A stretch of DNA of 49,865 bases from Nitrospirota bacterium (GTDB taxonomy: Bacteria > Nitrospirota > Nitrospiria > Nitrospirales > UBA8639). Of this stretch, positions 33,817-42,384 are shown piece after piece. Position numbers and translations under genes: made by a program. The notes beneath the pieces were generated by a model, which worked only from the letters and a program-made list of their open reading frames with translations, was not told the origin of the DNA and did no database searches. Positions within the stretch are counted from its first letter, which is position 1, and each line of letters begins with the position of its first letter. The stretch covers positions 1-49,865 of the forward strand of contig JAALKI010000020.1 in NCBI GenBank assembly GCA_011088105.1, in the 5' to 3' direction.

Positions 33817-34758
33817 ATGGCTGAATTTTCTCACATAAAAACGTGGTTTCAAGACTCTGTCTTTAAACCACTCGAAGACAAAAAAATGCCGATCATGGAA
33901 CATCTGCATGAGTTCCAGGCTCGGTTGACCAAAGTGGTCATTGTCGTAGCCTTGTTTTTTGTGGGCACATTCTTTTATGCGGATACGCTTGTCCAATGGC
34001 TCCGTGTGCCACTACAAAATATGTTTGTTCCTGGCACGTTGGAGTGGGTACCCACTGATCTCCCCAAAGTGCCGTTTGTGTTTTTATCACCGGCCGAAGC
34101 GCTTTGGCAGAATCTGAAAGTTGCGGCGCTGTTTGCGATTGTCTTGTCGACTCCCTATATCCTTTGGGAGGTGTGGAACTTCGTTGTTCCTGGGCTTCAT
34201 ACACAAGAACGGCGGTTTGTCGCTCCATTCGTTGGCATCAGCGCCATAGCCTTTTATCTTGGCTTGAGTTTTTCATTCTTCTTTATTCTCCCGTTTGCCC
34301 TGAACTTTTTAATTTCTTATGGGGTGCAAGCCGGCTTTATTCCCCAAATATCCATTGCAAGCTATGTGGGCTTTGCGCTCTGGTTTCTGTTGGTATTTGG
34401 CTTAATTTTTGAAGTGCCGTTAGCGTTGACGTTAATGGCAAAACTAGGGTGGGTTGATGCGCCGTTTTTAAAACAATACCGGAAGTGGGCATTTTTAGGG
34501 GCGTTTCTCTTTGCGGCTTTGCTCACGCCGACACCAGATCCCTTTAATCAATGTTTGATGGCGCTCCCCATGTACTTCTTTTATGAGGTGGGGATTATTA
34601 GTGCGGGATTCTTTAAAAAGAAAGAAGAACCTGGTGCTGAGGATGAGGAGTCAACCACACAAGACTCATCCTCAGGTGGATTGCGCACAAAACCAGCTGG
34701 TGCTGAAGGAACAGCAGATGATGATTATGTGAGTGTTCCAGATTCAGGGATTCGGTGA
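33817..34758 (+). CDS. tatC: Sec-independent translocase TatC
   Basis: 313 aa. MPIMEHLHEFQARL is the conserved E-L-R-like N-terminus (here with EFQARL); six membrane segments follow, with PYILWEVWNFVVPGLHTQER as the family signature. TatC recognises twin-arginine signal peptides. An acidic tail of about 50 residues (KKKEEPGAEDEE... to DSGIR) is longer than in typical TatC. It lies between degP and mogA with very short gaps (13 and 6 bases). tatA/B are not in the window. Confidence 0.94.
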   Translation: MAEFSHIKTWFQDSVFKPLEDKKMPIMEHLHEFQARLTKVVIVVALFFVGTFFYADTLVQWLRVPLQNMFVPGTLEWVPTDLPKVPFVFLSPAEALWQNLKVAALFAIVLSTPYILWEVWNFVVPGLHTQERRFVAPFVGISAIAFYLGLSFSFFFILPFALNFLISYGVQAGFIPQISIASYVGFALWFLLVFGLIFEVPLALTLMAKLGWVDAPFLKQYRKWAFLGAFLFAALLTPTPDPFNQCLMALPMYFFYEVGIISAGFFKKKEEPGAEDEESTTQDSSSGGLRTKPAGAEGTADDDYVSVPDSGIR

Positions 34759-34764
34759 CGGATC

Positions 34765-35247
34765 ATGAATGTCGCGGTCATGGTTATTAGCAGTAAAATT
34801 ATTGATAGAGTTTCTTCGGATACTGTTCGGGAAGGCTTGACACGGTTTCTGGATGAGCAGGCATTGAGGCTTGTTGCCTACGACGTGGTTCGGGATGACC
34901 GAGATGATATCCGCGAAGGATTAATTCGACTGTCTGATACCGTGGCGCCTCAGGTCATCTTGACCGTTGGGGGAACTGGTGTGCGACCAACAGATTGGTG
35001 CCCAGAAGCCACAGGGGATGTCATTGATAAAGAAATTCCTGGCGTGGGTGAGGCCATGAGATCTGAAAGCCTCAAGAAGGTCCAAACGGCAATGTTGTCC
35101 CGAGGCATTGCTGGTATTCGAGGGGCGACCTTGATTGTCAATCTCCCGGGTAGCCCCAAAGGGGCACGAGAAAATTTAGCTGTTATTCTTCCTATTTTAG
35201 AACATACCGTTCAGAAAATTTCCCGTACGTCAAACGTGGTTGTGTAA
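34765..35247 (+). CDS. mogA: Molybdopterin adenylyltransferase/MoaB-type protein
   Basis: 160 aa MogA/MoaB fold: VMVISSKIIDRVSSD, TVGGTGVRPTDWCPEAT and NLPGSPKGARENL, the molybdopterin-binding signatures. It activates molybdopterin with AMP before Mo insertion by MoeA, located further along this operon. MogA and MoaB are not separable by eye; mogA is chosen from the context. ATG 34765 follows tatC by 6 bases. Confidence 0.88.
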   Translation: MNVAVMVISSKIIDRVSSDTVREGLTRFLDEQALRLVAYDVVRDDRDDIREGLIRLSDTVAPQVILTVGGTGVRPTDWCPEATGDVIDKEIPGVGEAMRSESLKKVQTAMLSRGIAGIRGATLIVNLPGSPKGARENLAVILPILEHTVQKISRTSNVVV

Positions 35248-35288
35248 GATTGTGAAAGATCATTCATTATAAAGATGTGGAGGGGTTC

Positions 35289-36254
35289 ATGGCTGGTGAA
35301 TTAAAAATGGTTCAGCCTTCAAATGCAGGAGATTCTTGTACCTACATGTGGGCATGTGCCATTTGTGATGAAAATGAGACATGTCAAAAAGATAAAGAAG
35401 GCCATAGTCGGTGGCTTGTCGGAAAACGCATGGAACGTATCGACTATAAAGTGTTGGTGATGAGCAATAAGGGCGGCGTTGGAAAAAGTACCGTCACTAC
35501 TAATTTAGCGATAAGTCTGGCGCTGAAAGGGTATGAAGTCGGGGTTTGTGATTTGGATATTCACGGCCCAAACATTCCGAAAATGGTGGGGGCCGAAGGC
35601 GAAAAGCTGAAAATTAGCACTGATGGAGGAATCATTCCCCATCAAGCCTACAACCTGAAAATTGCCTCGATGTCTTTCCTGCTTCAAAACTCTGACGATC
35701 CGATTATATGGCGGGATGCATACAAATATGAATTTATCAATCAACTCCTGGGCGGAGTCGAGTGGCAAGACTTGAATTTCCTCTTAATCGATTTGCCGCC
35801 AGGAACAGGCAATGAGTCCGTAACGACGATTGATCTAGTTGGTGATGTCACAGGAGCGGTGATTGTTTCCACTCCACAAGAGGTTGCGTTATTGGATGCC
35901 AGAAAATCTGTGACTTTTGCGAAGGATAGTGAGCTTCCTATTATTGGCATTGTCGAAAATATGAGTGGACTAGATTGTCCACATTGTCATGAGCATATCG
36001 AAGTTTTTCGAAAAGGGGGAGGGGAAGCTTCGGCGGCTGATATGGGTGTCTCATTTCTTGGCCGAATTCCCATGGATCCTGAAGTGGTCATGCAATGTGA
36101 TTTTGGTGAACCCTATGCCTTATTTCATTCTGATCTTCCCACGGCTGATGCTTTTCATGGTATTGCCAATAAAGTGGATGATTTTTGTAAAAAGAAGGGC
36201 TCTCTTGTCAAAATTGCTTCTAAAAGTCCACCATTGAGTCCATTCAAAAAATAG
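35289..36254 (+). CDS. Mrp/NBP35-type Fe-S carrier P-loop ATPase
   Basis: 321 aa from ATG 35289, chosen for GGAGG immediately upstream (35279-35283); an in-frame GTG lies at 35277. N-terminal cysteines at 17, 23, 26 and 32 (C-x5-C-x2-C-x5-C) resemble the N-terminal cluster site of NBP35, absent from most bacterial Mrp/ApbC. P-loop KGGVGKST at 61-68, DLDIHGPNIPKM, then DLPPGTGNE. A second Cys pair CPHCHEH is the dimer-bridging Fe-S site. Sits between mogA and moeA, so it may load clusters for Moco enzymes or MoaA. Confidence 0.88.
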   Translation: MAGELKMVQPSNAGDSCTYMWACAICDENETCQKDKEGHSRWLVGKRMERIDYKVLVMSNKGGVGKSTVTTNLAISLALKGYEVGVCDLDIHGPNIPKMVGAEGEKLKISTDGGIIPHQAYNLKIASMSFLLQNSDDPIIWRDAYKYEFINQLLGGVEWQDLNFLLIDLPPGTGNESVTTIDLVGDVTGAVIVSTPQEVALLDARKSVTFAKDSELPIIGIVENMSGLDCPHCHEHIEVFRKGGGEASAADMGVSFLGRIPMDPEVVMQCDFGEPYALFHSDLPTADAFHGIANKVDDFCKKKGSLVKIASKSPPLSPFKK

Positions 36255-36307
36255 ATAATTATAGATAAAGGCTGGTCGAAAAATTTTAGCGAATAGATGG
36301 AATACAC

Positions 36308-37537
36308 ATGGATGGATTAACACGACTCGAGGATGCACAACAGACTGTGCTGGATGTGACAGAGCCACTGGGCTGTGAAAAAGTCGGGCTACTTGATGCT
36401 CTGGGAAGAGTTTTAGGAGAAGACATTATTGCTCCACGAGCCAATCCTCCCTGGAATAATTCAGCGATGGATGGATTTGCAGTCCGGTGGGAGGACATCA
36501 AAAAAGAACATGAAATTACTACCCCACCAGTTTTGAACATCATCGAGGATGTTCCAGCTGGAAAAGTAGCGATGAAAGCTGTGGGGCCTCGAGAGGCCAT
36601 CCGTATTATGACAGGAGCTCCGGTTCCTAATGGGGCCGATACGGTCGTTCGGGTAGAGTTTACGGAGCCTGCTGCTGATTCCGTGCGAATCATGCAACAA
36701 GAACCTCAAGGAGCCAATATCCGAGCGAAAGGCGAGGATGTACAAGAAGGTGAATGTATTATGGCAAAGGGCGTACCCTTGCGTCCTGCCGAAGTGGGAA
36801 TGTTAGCGATCCTGGCAAAGTCGTTTATCTTTGTCCATCACCGACCTCGCGTCGCAATCTTGGCTACGGGTGATGAACTGGCTGATTTAGATGAACGATT
36901 TGATGAGCATAAAATTGTCAATTCCAATAGTTATGGTATTGCGGCTGCGGTTGAAGAAGCTGGGGGAATTCCTGTTTTATTGGGAATTGCAAAGGATGAC
37001 CCCAGTTCGCTCAAGGAAAAAATTGCCCATGGTTTAAAATGTGACATCCTGGTGTTATCAGGCGGGGTGTCTATGGGAGACTACGATTTTACAAAAGTCG
37101 TATTTGCTGAATTAGGGGCAGATATGCATTTTTGGAAACTAGCGATTCGTCCTGGACAGCCAGTGGCATTTGGCACCATTCAGGGCACCTTGGCGTTTGG
37201 ACTGCCAGGAAACCCTGTTTCATCCATGATGACGTTTGAACAATTGGTTCGTCTGGCTCTTTTAAAAATGGGTGGACATCGATTATTGAAGCGTCCTACC
37301 GTTCAAGCGAGATTCCAAGAATCTTTTTCAAAACAGCCAGATCGTCGACATTTTCTCCGAGGGATCATTGAACGAAATAATGGAGAACTCACGGTGAGGA
37401 CGACTGGCAAGCAGGGTTCGGGAATTTTGACTTCTATGGTCAAGGCGAATGGGCTCATTGATATCCCGGAAGAAATTGAACAGATTCATGCCGGTGATAT
37501 GGTCACGGTTCAGGTTTTGAGTCAAAATTTTCAATGA
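36308..37537 (+). CDS. moeA: Molybdopterin molybdotransferase MoeA
   Basis: 409 aa. PPWNNSAMDGFAVRWED near residues 43-58 is the MoeA hallmark; IMTGAPVPNGADTVVRVE, ATGDEL and LSGGVSMGDYD follow, with GLPGNPVSSMMTFE in the third domain. It inserts molybdate (or tungstate) into adenylylated molybdopterin made by MogA two genes upstream. Cytoplasmic dimer. Confidence 0.95.
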   Translation: MDGLTRLEDAQQTVLDVTEPLGCEKVGLLDALGRVLGEDIIAPRANPPWNNSAMDGFAVRWEDIKKEHEITTPPVLNIIEDVPAGKVAMKAVGPREAIRIMTGAPVPNGADTVVRVEFTEPAADSVRIMQQEPQGANIRAKGEDVQEGECIMAKGVPLRPAEVGMLAILAKSFIFVHHRPRVAILATGDELADLDERFDEHKIVNSNSYGIAAAVEEAGGIPVLLGIAKDDPSSLKEKIAHGLKCDILVLSGGVSMGDYDFTKVVFAELGADMHFWKLAIRPGQPVAFGTIQGTLAFGLPGNPVSSMMTFEQLVRLALLKMGGHRLLKRPTVQARFQESFSKQPDRRHFLRGIIERNNGELTVRTTGKQGSGILTSMVKANGLIDIPEEIEQIHAGDMVTVQVLSQNFQ

Positions 37538-37631
37538 AATAGTTTGCTATTGGTTGATCTGAATTTCTCGTAGTATCGAGGGAAATTATTTCTTCACGGT
37601 CTATTGTGTATCTCTTGACGAGAATCTCTTT

Positions 37632-38135
37632 ATGTCATTACCTGTTTTGTGTTTCGTTGGTCGGTCAAATAGTGGGAAGACCACGCTTATCGAACGGTTA
37701 ATTCCCGAGCTTGTCCGTGTTGGGTATCGTATTGCAACAGTCAAACATGCTGGGCATGGGTTCGAATTAGATACGGAAGGCAAAGATAGTTGGCGGCACA
37801 AGCAAGCGGGAGCTAGCACGGTTATTGTCCTTTCGAAGGGAAGTATGGCCATGTTTGCGGATGTTCCTGAAGAGATTGGGATTGAGGAAGTCCGTGATCA
37901 ATTTTTGCATCATCACATCGATTTAATCATTGCCGAAGGATGGAAAAGCGAGGGCTACCCCAAAATTGCCGTGGTACGAGAGCAGCTTGATGAATTAGGT
38001 CTTTCTCCGGAAGGACTGCTGGCCATTGTTTCCATGAAGCCTATTGAATCGTCTGTGCCCTGTATCAACCGTGATGATATCCAGGCTCTGGCAAAATTGG
38101 TCATTCGGCATTATCCCAAACCCCAGTTAGGATGA
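37632..38135 (+). CDS. mobB: Molybdopterin-guanine dinucleotide biosynthesis accessory protein MobB
   Basis: 167 aa. P-loop GRSNSGKTTLIERL near residues 10-23, VKHAGHGFELDTEGKDS and IIAEGWKSEGYPKI are MobB signatures. GTP-binding partner of MobA in forming the bis-MGD cofactor. Its stop codon overlaps the next gene's start in ATGA (38132-38135), showing translational coupling with the cytochrome. mobA is not in the window. Confidence 0.92.
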   Translation: MSLPVLCFVGRSNSGKTTLIERLIPELVRVGYRIATVKHAGHGFELDTEGKDSWRHKQAGASTVIVLSKGSMAMFADVPEEIGIEEVRDQFLHHHIDLIIAEGWKSEGYPKIAVVREQLDELGLSPEGLLAIVSMKPIESSVPCINRDDIQALAKLVIRHYPKPQLG

Positions 38136-38839
38136 CGGTCTCCCCTAAGGTTTTAGCAATCCTGGCATGTGTCGCTGGCGTGCTGGTTGTCGCTGGAGCC
38201 ATTGCCATCCCTCTCACCAATCACCCTAATTTTTGTGCGACGTGTCATACGATTCGTCCCTCTGTCGACAGTTGGGCGGCTTCCTCACATAAAGAGGTGG
38301 CATGTGTCGACTGTCATGTCCGACCTGGCTTCAAGGGATTTGTGCAGGACAAAATTTGGGCAGGGATTAAGGATGTGGCAATCACATTCTTTGGTACCCC
38401 CACTGAACCGCATAATTTAGAGGCACATGTGGGGTCAGCCGTCTGTCTAGGCTGTCACCGGGCGATTCTCCGTATCTCTGAAGTTGCTGTGCAAGATCTC
38501 CCAGCTCCCGTGAATAACCTGGGGCTCGTCATGAGCCATCGTCAGCATATGGAGGCTTTTGCCGATCGGAGAAAGGATGAAGGGTGTACCACGTGTCATG
38601 CCAGAGTGGTGCATGGATCACTGATCAAAGGCTATCCTATTGTTTTGCCACGTGGGCATGTTCAATTGGACACGCAACCCTATCCGCCAACGGCTCCCGA
38701 GGGCTCAAAGTTGTGGGACGCGGCCATGGCGGACTGTCTGAGCTGTCATGATGGAAAATCGATGCACAAGGGCACTGTGCTCAGTGATAAGTGCGAAACC
38801 TGTCATCTTCCTGAAAAAGTTGGCGACTTTCTCTTCTAA
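38132..38839 (+). CDS. NapC/NirT-like membrane-anchored six-haem cytochrome c
   Basis: 235 aa with an N-terminal uncleaved anchor (ACVAGVLVVAGAIAIPL). Six CxxCH sites: CATCH, CVDCH, CLGCH, CTTCH, CLSCH and CETCH. The first two lie in the NapC/NirT arrangement; classic NapC has four and NrfH four, so two extra sites make it unusual. It would pass electrons between the quinone pool and periplasmic enzymes. Located downstream of the Moco genes, which suggests a molybdoenzyme partner outside the window. Confidence 0.88.
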   Translation: MTVSPKVLAILACVAGVLVVAGAIAIPLTNHPNFCATCHTIRPSVDSWAASSHKEVACVDCHVRPGFKGFVQDKIWAGIKDVAITFFGTPTEPHNLEAHVGSAVCLGCHRAILRISEVAVQDLPAPVNNLGLVMSHRQHMEAFADRRKDEGCTTCHARVVHGSLIKGYPIVLPRGHVQLDTQPYPPTAPEGSKLWDAAMADCLSCHDGKSMHKGTVLSDKCETCHLPEKVGDFLF

Positions 38840-38857
38840 CCTGGCTTCATGTGCGTC

Positions 38858-39586
38858 ATGTCAAATCCTATTGTCGAGGTTAAGAATCTTACCAAACGCT
38901 TTGGCGACTTTACCGCCGTCGATAATATTTCCTTTGAGATCCAGGAAGGTGAAACCCTTGGGCTTTTGGGGCCTAATGGTGCAGGAAAAACCACAACCAT
39001 TCACATGTTGTTAGGCTTGATTACACCAACAAATGGCACCATTCGCCTGTTTGGATTAGATCTTGAACAACATCGTGAAACGATCCTCCGTCAGATCAAT
39101 TTTTCTTCTACCTATATTTCCATGCCGTTTTCGCTCACCGTGGAGGAAAATCTCCGTGTCATGGCTAAATTGTACGGCTTGTCTGATGTTTCCCAACGTA
39201 TTGACGAAGTCATCAAAACGTTTGAGATGCACGATATTCGAAAAAAACTCACGAGAAAACTCTCAACGGGGCAGATGACCAGGCTGACATTAGCTAAGGC
39301 CGTGATGACAGAACCACGGGTATTGTTTTTGGATGAACCCACAGCAAGTTTAGATCCTGATATTGCCTACAAAATCAAGGCATTTTTAAAAGAATATCGC
39401 AACACGTCTGGACTGAGCATGATGTACACTTCTCACAACATGCAAGAAATGGAGGAAATGTCGGATCGTATTATTTTCCTGCAACGTGGAAAAATTGTGG
39501 CGGTTGGGACCGTCGAAGAAATTGTCGAGCGATTTGGGCAACGTACTCTTGAAGACGTGTTTCTGAAATTAGCAAGAGAAGAGTGA
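38858..39586 (+). CDS. ABC transporter ATP-binding protein
   Basis: 242 aa from ATG 38858; another ATG lies at 38849. Walker A GPNGAGKTTTIHM, signature KLSTGQMTRL (an LSTGQ variant), Walker B VLFLDEPTASLDPD and H-loop TSHNMQEME. Type typical of ABC-2 exporters. Follows the cytochrome gene by 18 bases; its permease is the next gene. Substrate not deducible. Confidence 0.93.
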   Translation: MSNPIVEVKNLTKRFGDFTAVDNISFEIQEGETLGLLGPNGAGKTTTIHMLLGLITPTNGTIRLFGLDLEQHRETILRQINFSSTYISMPFSLTVEENLRVMAKLYGLSDVSQRIDEVIKTFEMHDIRKKLTRKLSTGQMTRLTLAKAVMTEPRVLFLDEPTASLDPDIAYKIKAFLKEYRNTSGLSMMYTSHNMQEMEEMSDRIIFLQRGKIVAVGTVEEIVERFGQRTLEDVFLKLAREE

Positions 39587-39711
39587 ATGTGTAAACAGTC
39601 ATGGATAATGAGTGAAGAAACGATGATAGTGAGCATTTCTCGTTCCCTATCTTTTATCTCCTACTCATCACGCATTGCAGCGCCCTCTGTTCTAAATAGG
39701 AAACCAATAGC

Positions 39712-40503
39712 ATGAACATTGGAAGAATCTGGGCGCTGATTACACGCCACCTCTATCTCTATCAGCGAAGTTTTGCTCGCATGCTGGAAGTTTTTTATTG
39801 GCCGCTGGTGGATTTAGTGGTATGGGGATTTATCACCATCTATCTTGCTCGGGAGGGAAATAGTCTGCATGGGGCCGTGGTGTTTTTTCTCGGCGCGCTT
39901 ATTCTTTGGGATGTGTTATTCAGAGCGCAACAGGGCATTGCCATTTCATTTCTCGAAGAAATGTGGGCGCGTAATCTTATGAACTTATTTGCTAGTCCAT
40001 TGACGGTTGGTGAATATCTCGTGGCTTCTATGACGATGAGTATTCTGAAAGTCTTGGTTGTCTCAGCAGTCATGGTGAGCATGGCCTGGTTGTTCTATGC
40101 ATATGATATATTTTTATTGGGTGTTTCCTTGATTCCCTTTATGGTGAATCTTGTCATGGTCGGCTGGACCATCGGGATTTTGACAACGTCCATTATTATG
40201 CGGTTTGGTCAACAGGCGGAAGTCTTGGCCTGGGGAATGGTCTTCTTATTTCAGCCAATTTCATGTGTCTTTTATCCAATGGAAGTATTGCCTGGCTGGC
40301 TCCAGACTATTGCCTGGGCGAATCCAGCGACGCATGTGTTTGAAGGCATGCGGACCATTTTGCTGCAAGGCACGGTTCCTTGGAACAACCTTCTCTGGAG
40401 CTGTTTGCTAAACATTGGATACTTACTCGTCATGATTGCTTGGTTCCATCACACATTCAACGTGTGCAAAGACCGTGGGTTATTAGTCCGCGTTGGGGAG
40501 TGA
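39712..40503 (+). CDS. ABC-2 type transporter permease
   Basis: 263 aa with six hydrophobic segments, beginning MNIGRIWALITRHLYLYQRS, and PLVDLVVWGFITIYL. NPATHVFEGMR near residue 205 is a typical ABC-2 motif. Partner of the ATP-binding protein 125 bases upstream. The gap between the two holds no terminator or clear promoter that I can see. Confidence 0.88.
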   Translation: MNIGRIWALITRHLYLYQRSFARMLEVFYWPLVDLVVWGFITIYLAREGNSLHGAVVFFLGALILWDVLFRAQQGIAISFLEEMWARNLMNLFASPLTVGEYLVASMTMSILKVLVVSAVMVSMAWLFYAYDIFLLGVSLIPFMVNLVMVGWTIGILTTSIIMRFGQQAEVLAWGMVFLFQPISCVFYPMEVLPGWLQTIAWANPATHVFEGMRTILLQGTVPWNNLLWSCLLNIGYLLVMIAWFHHTFNVCKDRGLLVRVGE

Positions 40504-40594
40504 GCCAATACTACTGAACCCGTGGGAGTTTGTTTCTATTCTTTTGAAACATGCCAGGTAGATCGGGCACGGTGGCTAGAAGCAAGATGGGCAG

Positions 40595-40888
40595 TCAGGA
40601 AAGGAGTGTGATAATAGAGGAGCAGAGATGTTTTTCTTGATTATCTTCTGGGGTTCTTACGTGATGCACAAAATAATCGATGATAATCAAGGAAGGTGGC
40701 TCAGTTGGAATCTGCTTCAAGACGGATAATACCCACCTGAGCTTCTCACATTCTTTCCAGACAGCAATCATGTCTCTGTCGTGCTTGTACTCATGTTCTA
40801 CTTGTTGAATTGTATTGGGATGATGCGTTAGGACGTTGGCTTGCTGGTTTTCAGCCGCGATAATCGAGCCGGCTCCAAGTGAATCCAT
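40595..40888 (-). CDS. Possible receiver-domain fragment
   Basis: 97 aa frame starting inside the 3' end of the RqcH gene (61-base overlap). The part IPTEPPSLIIIDYF is reminiscent of the phosphorylation strand of response-regulator receiver domains, and the preceding helix (KECEKLRWVLSVLKQ) could fit, but the acidic pair at the front is missing and the frame ends soon after. It may be a chance frame or a decayed gene. It is the only content I can suggest for 40504-40827. Confidence 0.22.
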   Translation of the reverse strand: MDSLGAGSIIAAENQQANVLTHHPNTIQQVEHEYKHDRDMIAVWKECEKLRWVLSVLKQIPTEPPSLIIIDYFVHHVRTPEDNQEKHLCSSIITLLS

Positions 40889-42279
40889 ACCGATTGGTCT
40901 TGGGTGACGATGACAGCCCCTTTTTTCTGCCCTTTTACTCGCTTGACAAATTTTTTGGGTGTATACATTACCTCTCCCTTACCACTTTTTTTCAGATCAC
41001 TATACCAAAGCGCTAGGGTCGCGGCATCATGTATGGATTCACGGGGAGGAATTGTGCCCTTGTCGCATTTGAGCACCACGTGTGATCCGGGAGTGCCTCG
41101 TGCATGAAACCACCAATCGTGGCTTCGCGCTTCTTTGAACGTGAGTTCTTCATTCTGGTTCGCATGTTTTCCTACTAAAATAATGAACCCATCCTGTGAG
41201 ACAAATTGCCGATAGGGGCTTGCTGGAGAAGCGAGAGAGGCAGAGGTGGGCACGCGCGTCTTCGAGATGCGTGGGATTATTGGTGGATAAAGGCAGGACG
41301 GGTCTGCTCCACCTTGTTCCATCTGGTTAAGTCGTTTTTCTAGTGTCGTCAATGTTTCTCGAGCCTCTTCCAATCGAGGCCGGAGCTCACGCTCTGCTCC
41401 CACGTATTTCCGATATTTCCGAAAATAATCATCCATGTTGTGTTTAAAATCTTTAGCGGGATCCAGTGGTAATGTCAGGTCAGGTAACTGGTCGTCAAAA
41501 TAGTCTGTGACAGTAATAGAGGATTGTCCTTTGTGAATTGTCCCAACCGATCCTTTTAGCAGTTCGCCATATCGTTTGTATTCCTGGTATTGAGCCATTT
41601 TTTCTAGGTCTTTAACATGAGCCTCAATCCGACGGCGTAGTTTTTTTATATCTTTTCGAATTGCTCCAGTCTGGGCCTGTTGGGTCTGGTCGTCACTGTG
41701 TTGATCTTCCAGATGCGTATAGTGAGCTTCAATGGCTTGAGAAATGGGAAAACTTGTTTCTTCTTGTCCATGTAAGATGGGAGGTTTTAAAGGCTGTTCT
41801 TTGAGGATGGCCTTGGATAGCGGGGGGAGAGTGGGAGGGCAATAGCGTTGACCAGCCGTACTCAAGGCAGGATGTACACTAGAAAGGATAATTTCGTTGG
41901 AATTGAGGATGAGAAGGTTGGCATGCCGTCCAGTGAGGGCGACAACCAGGATGTATTGGTCTTGAGGCGTTTGTAACTGAATCAAGACGATTCTATCGTT
42001 TCGCACCTGCTCAAAATGTGTAATGGTTGCTCCCTGAATATGCGCACGCAGGAATTGACAGAATGGTGGCGGGGCTGGTGGATTCGGAAGTCGACGGTGA
42101 AGAAGATGAACCCGTGCTGCCCGAGGATTTGCTGACAAGAGAAGTGACAGGGTTTTTCCGGGAACTCGTATTTCTAATGTCAGTGCATGTTCAGAAGGCT
42201 GGTGGATTTTTTGAATCCATCCGCCAATTAATAGGGGAGCGATTTCACCAAGAACCGCTGAAAGCTCTGTGATCGTCAT
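40828..42279 (-). CDS. rqcH: NFACT family protein RqcH (ribosome quality control)
   Basis: 483 aa. NFACT-N domain with NDRIVLIQ (Asp95-Arg96, the tRNA-contact pair of RqcH), a coiled-coil middle (about 210-330), and NFACT-R domain with DWWFHARGTPGSHVVLK. In Bacillus RqcH adds C-terminal alanine tails to peptides stalled on 50S subunits. It is shorter than the usual 560-580 aa, mainly through a small helix-hairpin-helix region. It is the second protein-degradation tagging function in this window besides UBact. Confidence 0.9.
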   Translation of the reverse strand: MTITELSAVLGEIAPLLIGGWIQKIHQPSEHALTLEIRVPGKTLSLLLSANPRAARVHLLHRRLPNPPAPPPFCQFLRAHIQGATITHFEQVRNDRIVLIQLQTPQDQYILVVALTGRHANLLILNSNEIILSSVHPALSTAGQRYCPPTLPPLSKAILKEQPLKPPILHGQEETSFPISQAIEAHYTHLEDQHSDDQTQQAQTGAIRKDIKKLRRRIEAHVKDLEKMAQYQEYKRYGELLKGSVGTIHKGQSSITVTDYFDDQLPDLTLPLDPAKDFKHNMDDYFRKYRKYVGAERELRPRLEEARETLTTLEKRLNQMEQGGADPSCLYPPIIPRISKTRVPTSASLASPASPYRQFVSQDGFIILVGKHANQNEELTFKEARSHDWWFHARGTPGSHVVLKCDKGTIPPRESIHDAATLALWYSDLKKSGKGEVMYTPKKFVKRVKGQKKGAVIVTQDQSVWIHLEPARLSRLKTSKPTS

Positions 42280-42384
42280 AGGCGTACAGACTCAATACGG
42301 TTACCCCTTCATATTGTAAAGGGAAGAGAATGGTTGGAGCCACTGGAGGTCATGATCCCTGTCATACATGGTCGTCGGGCACTG

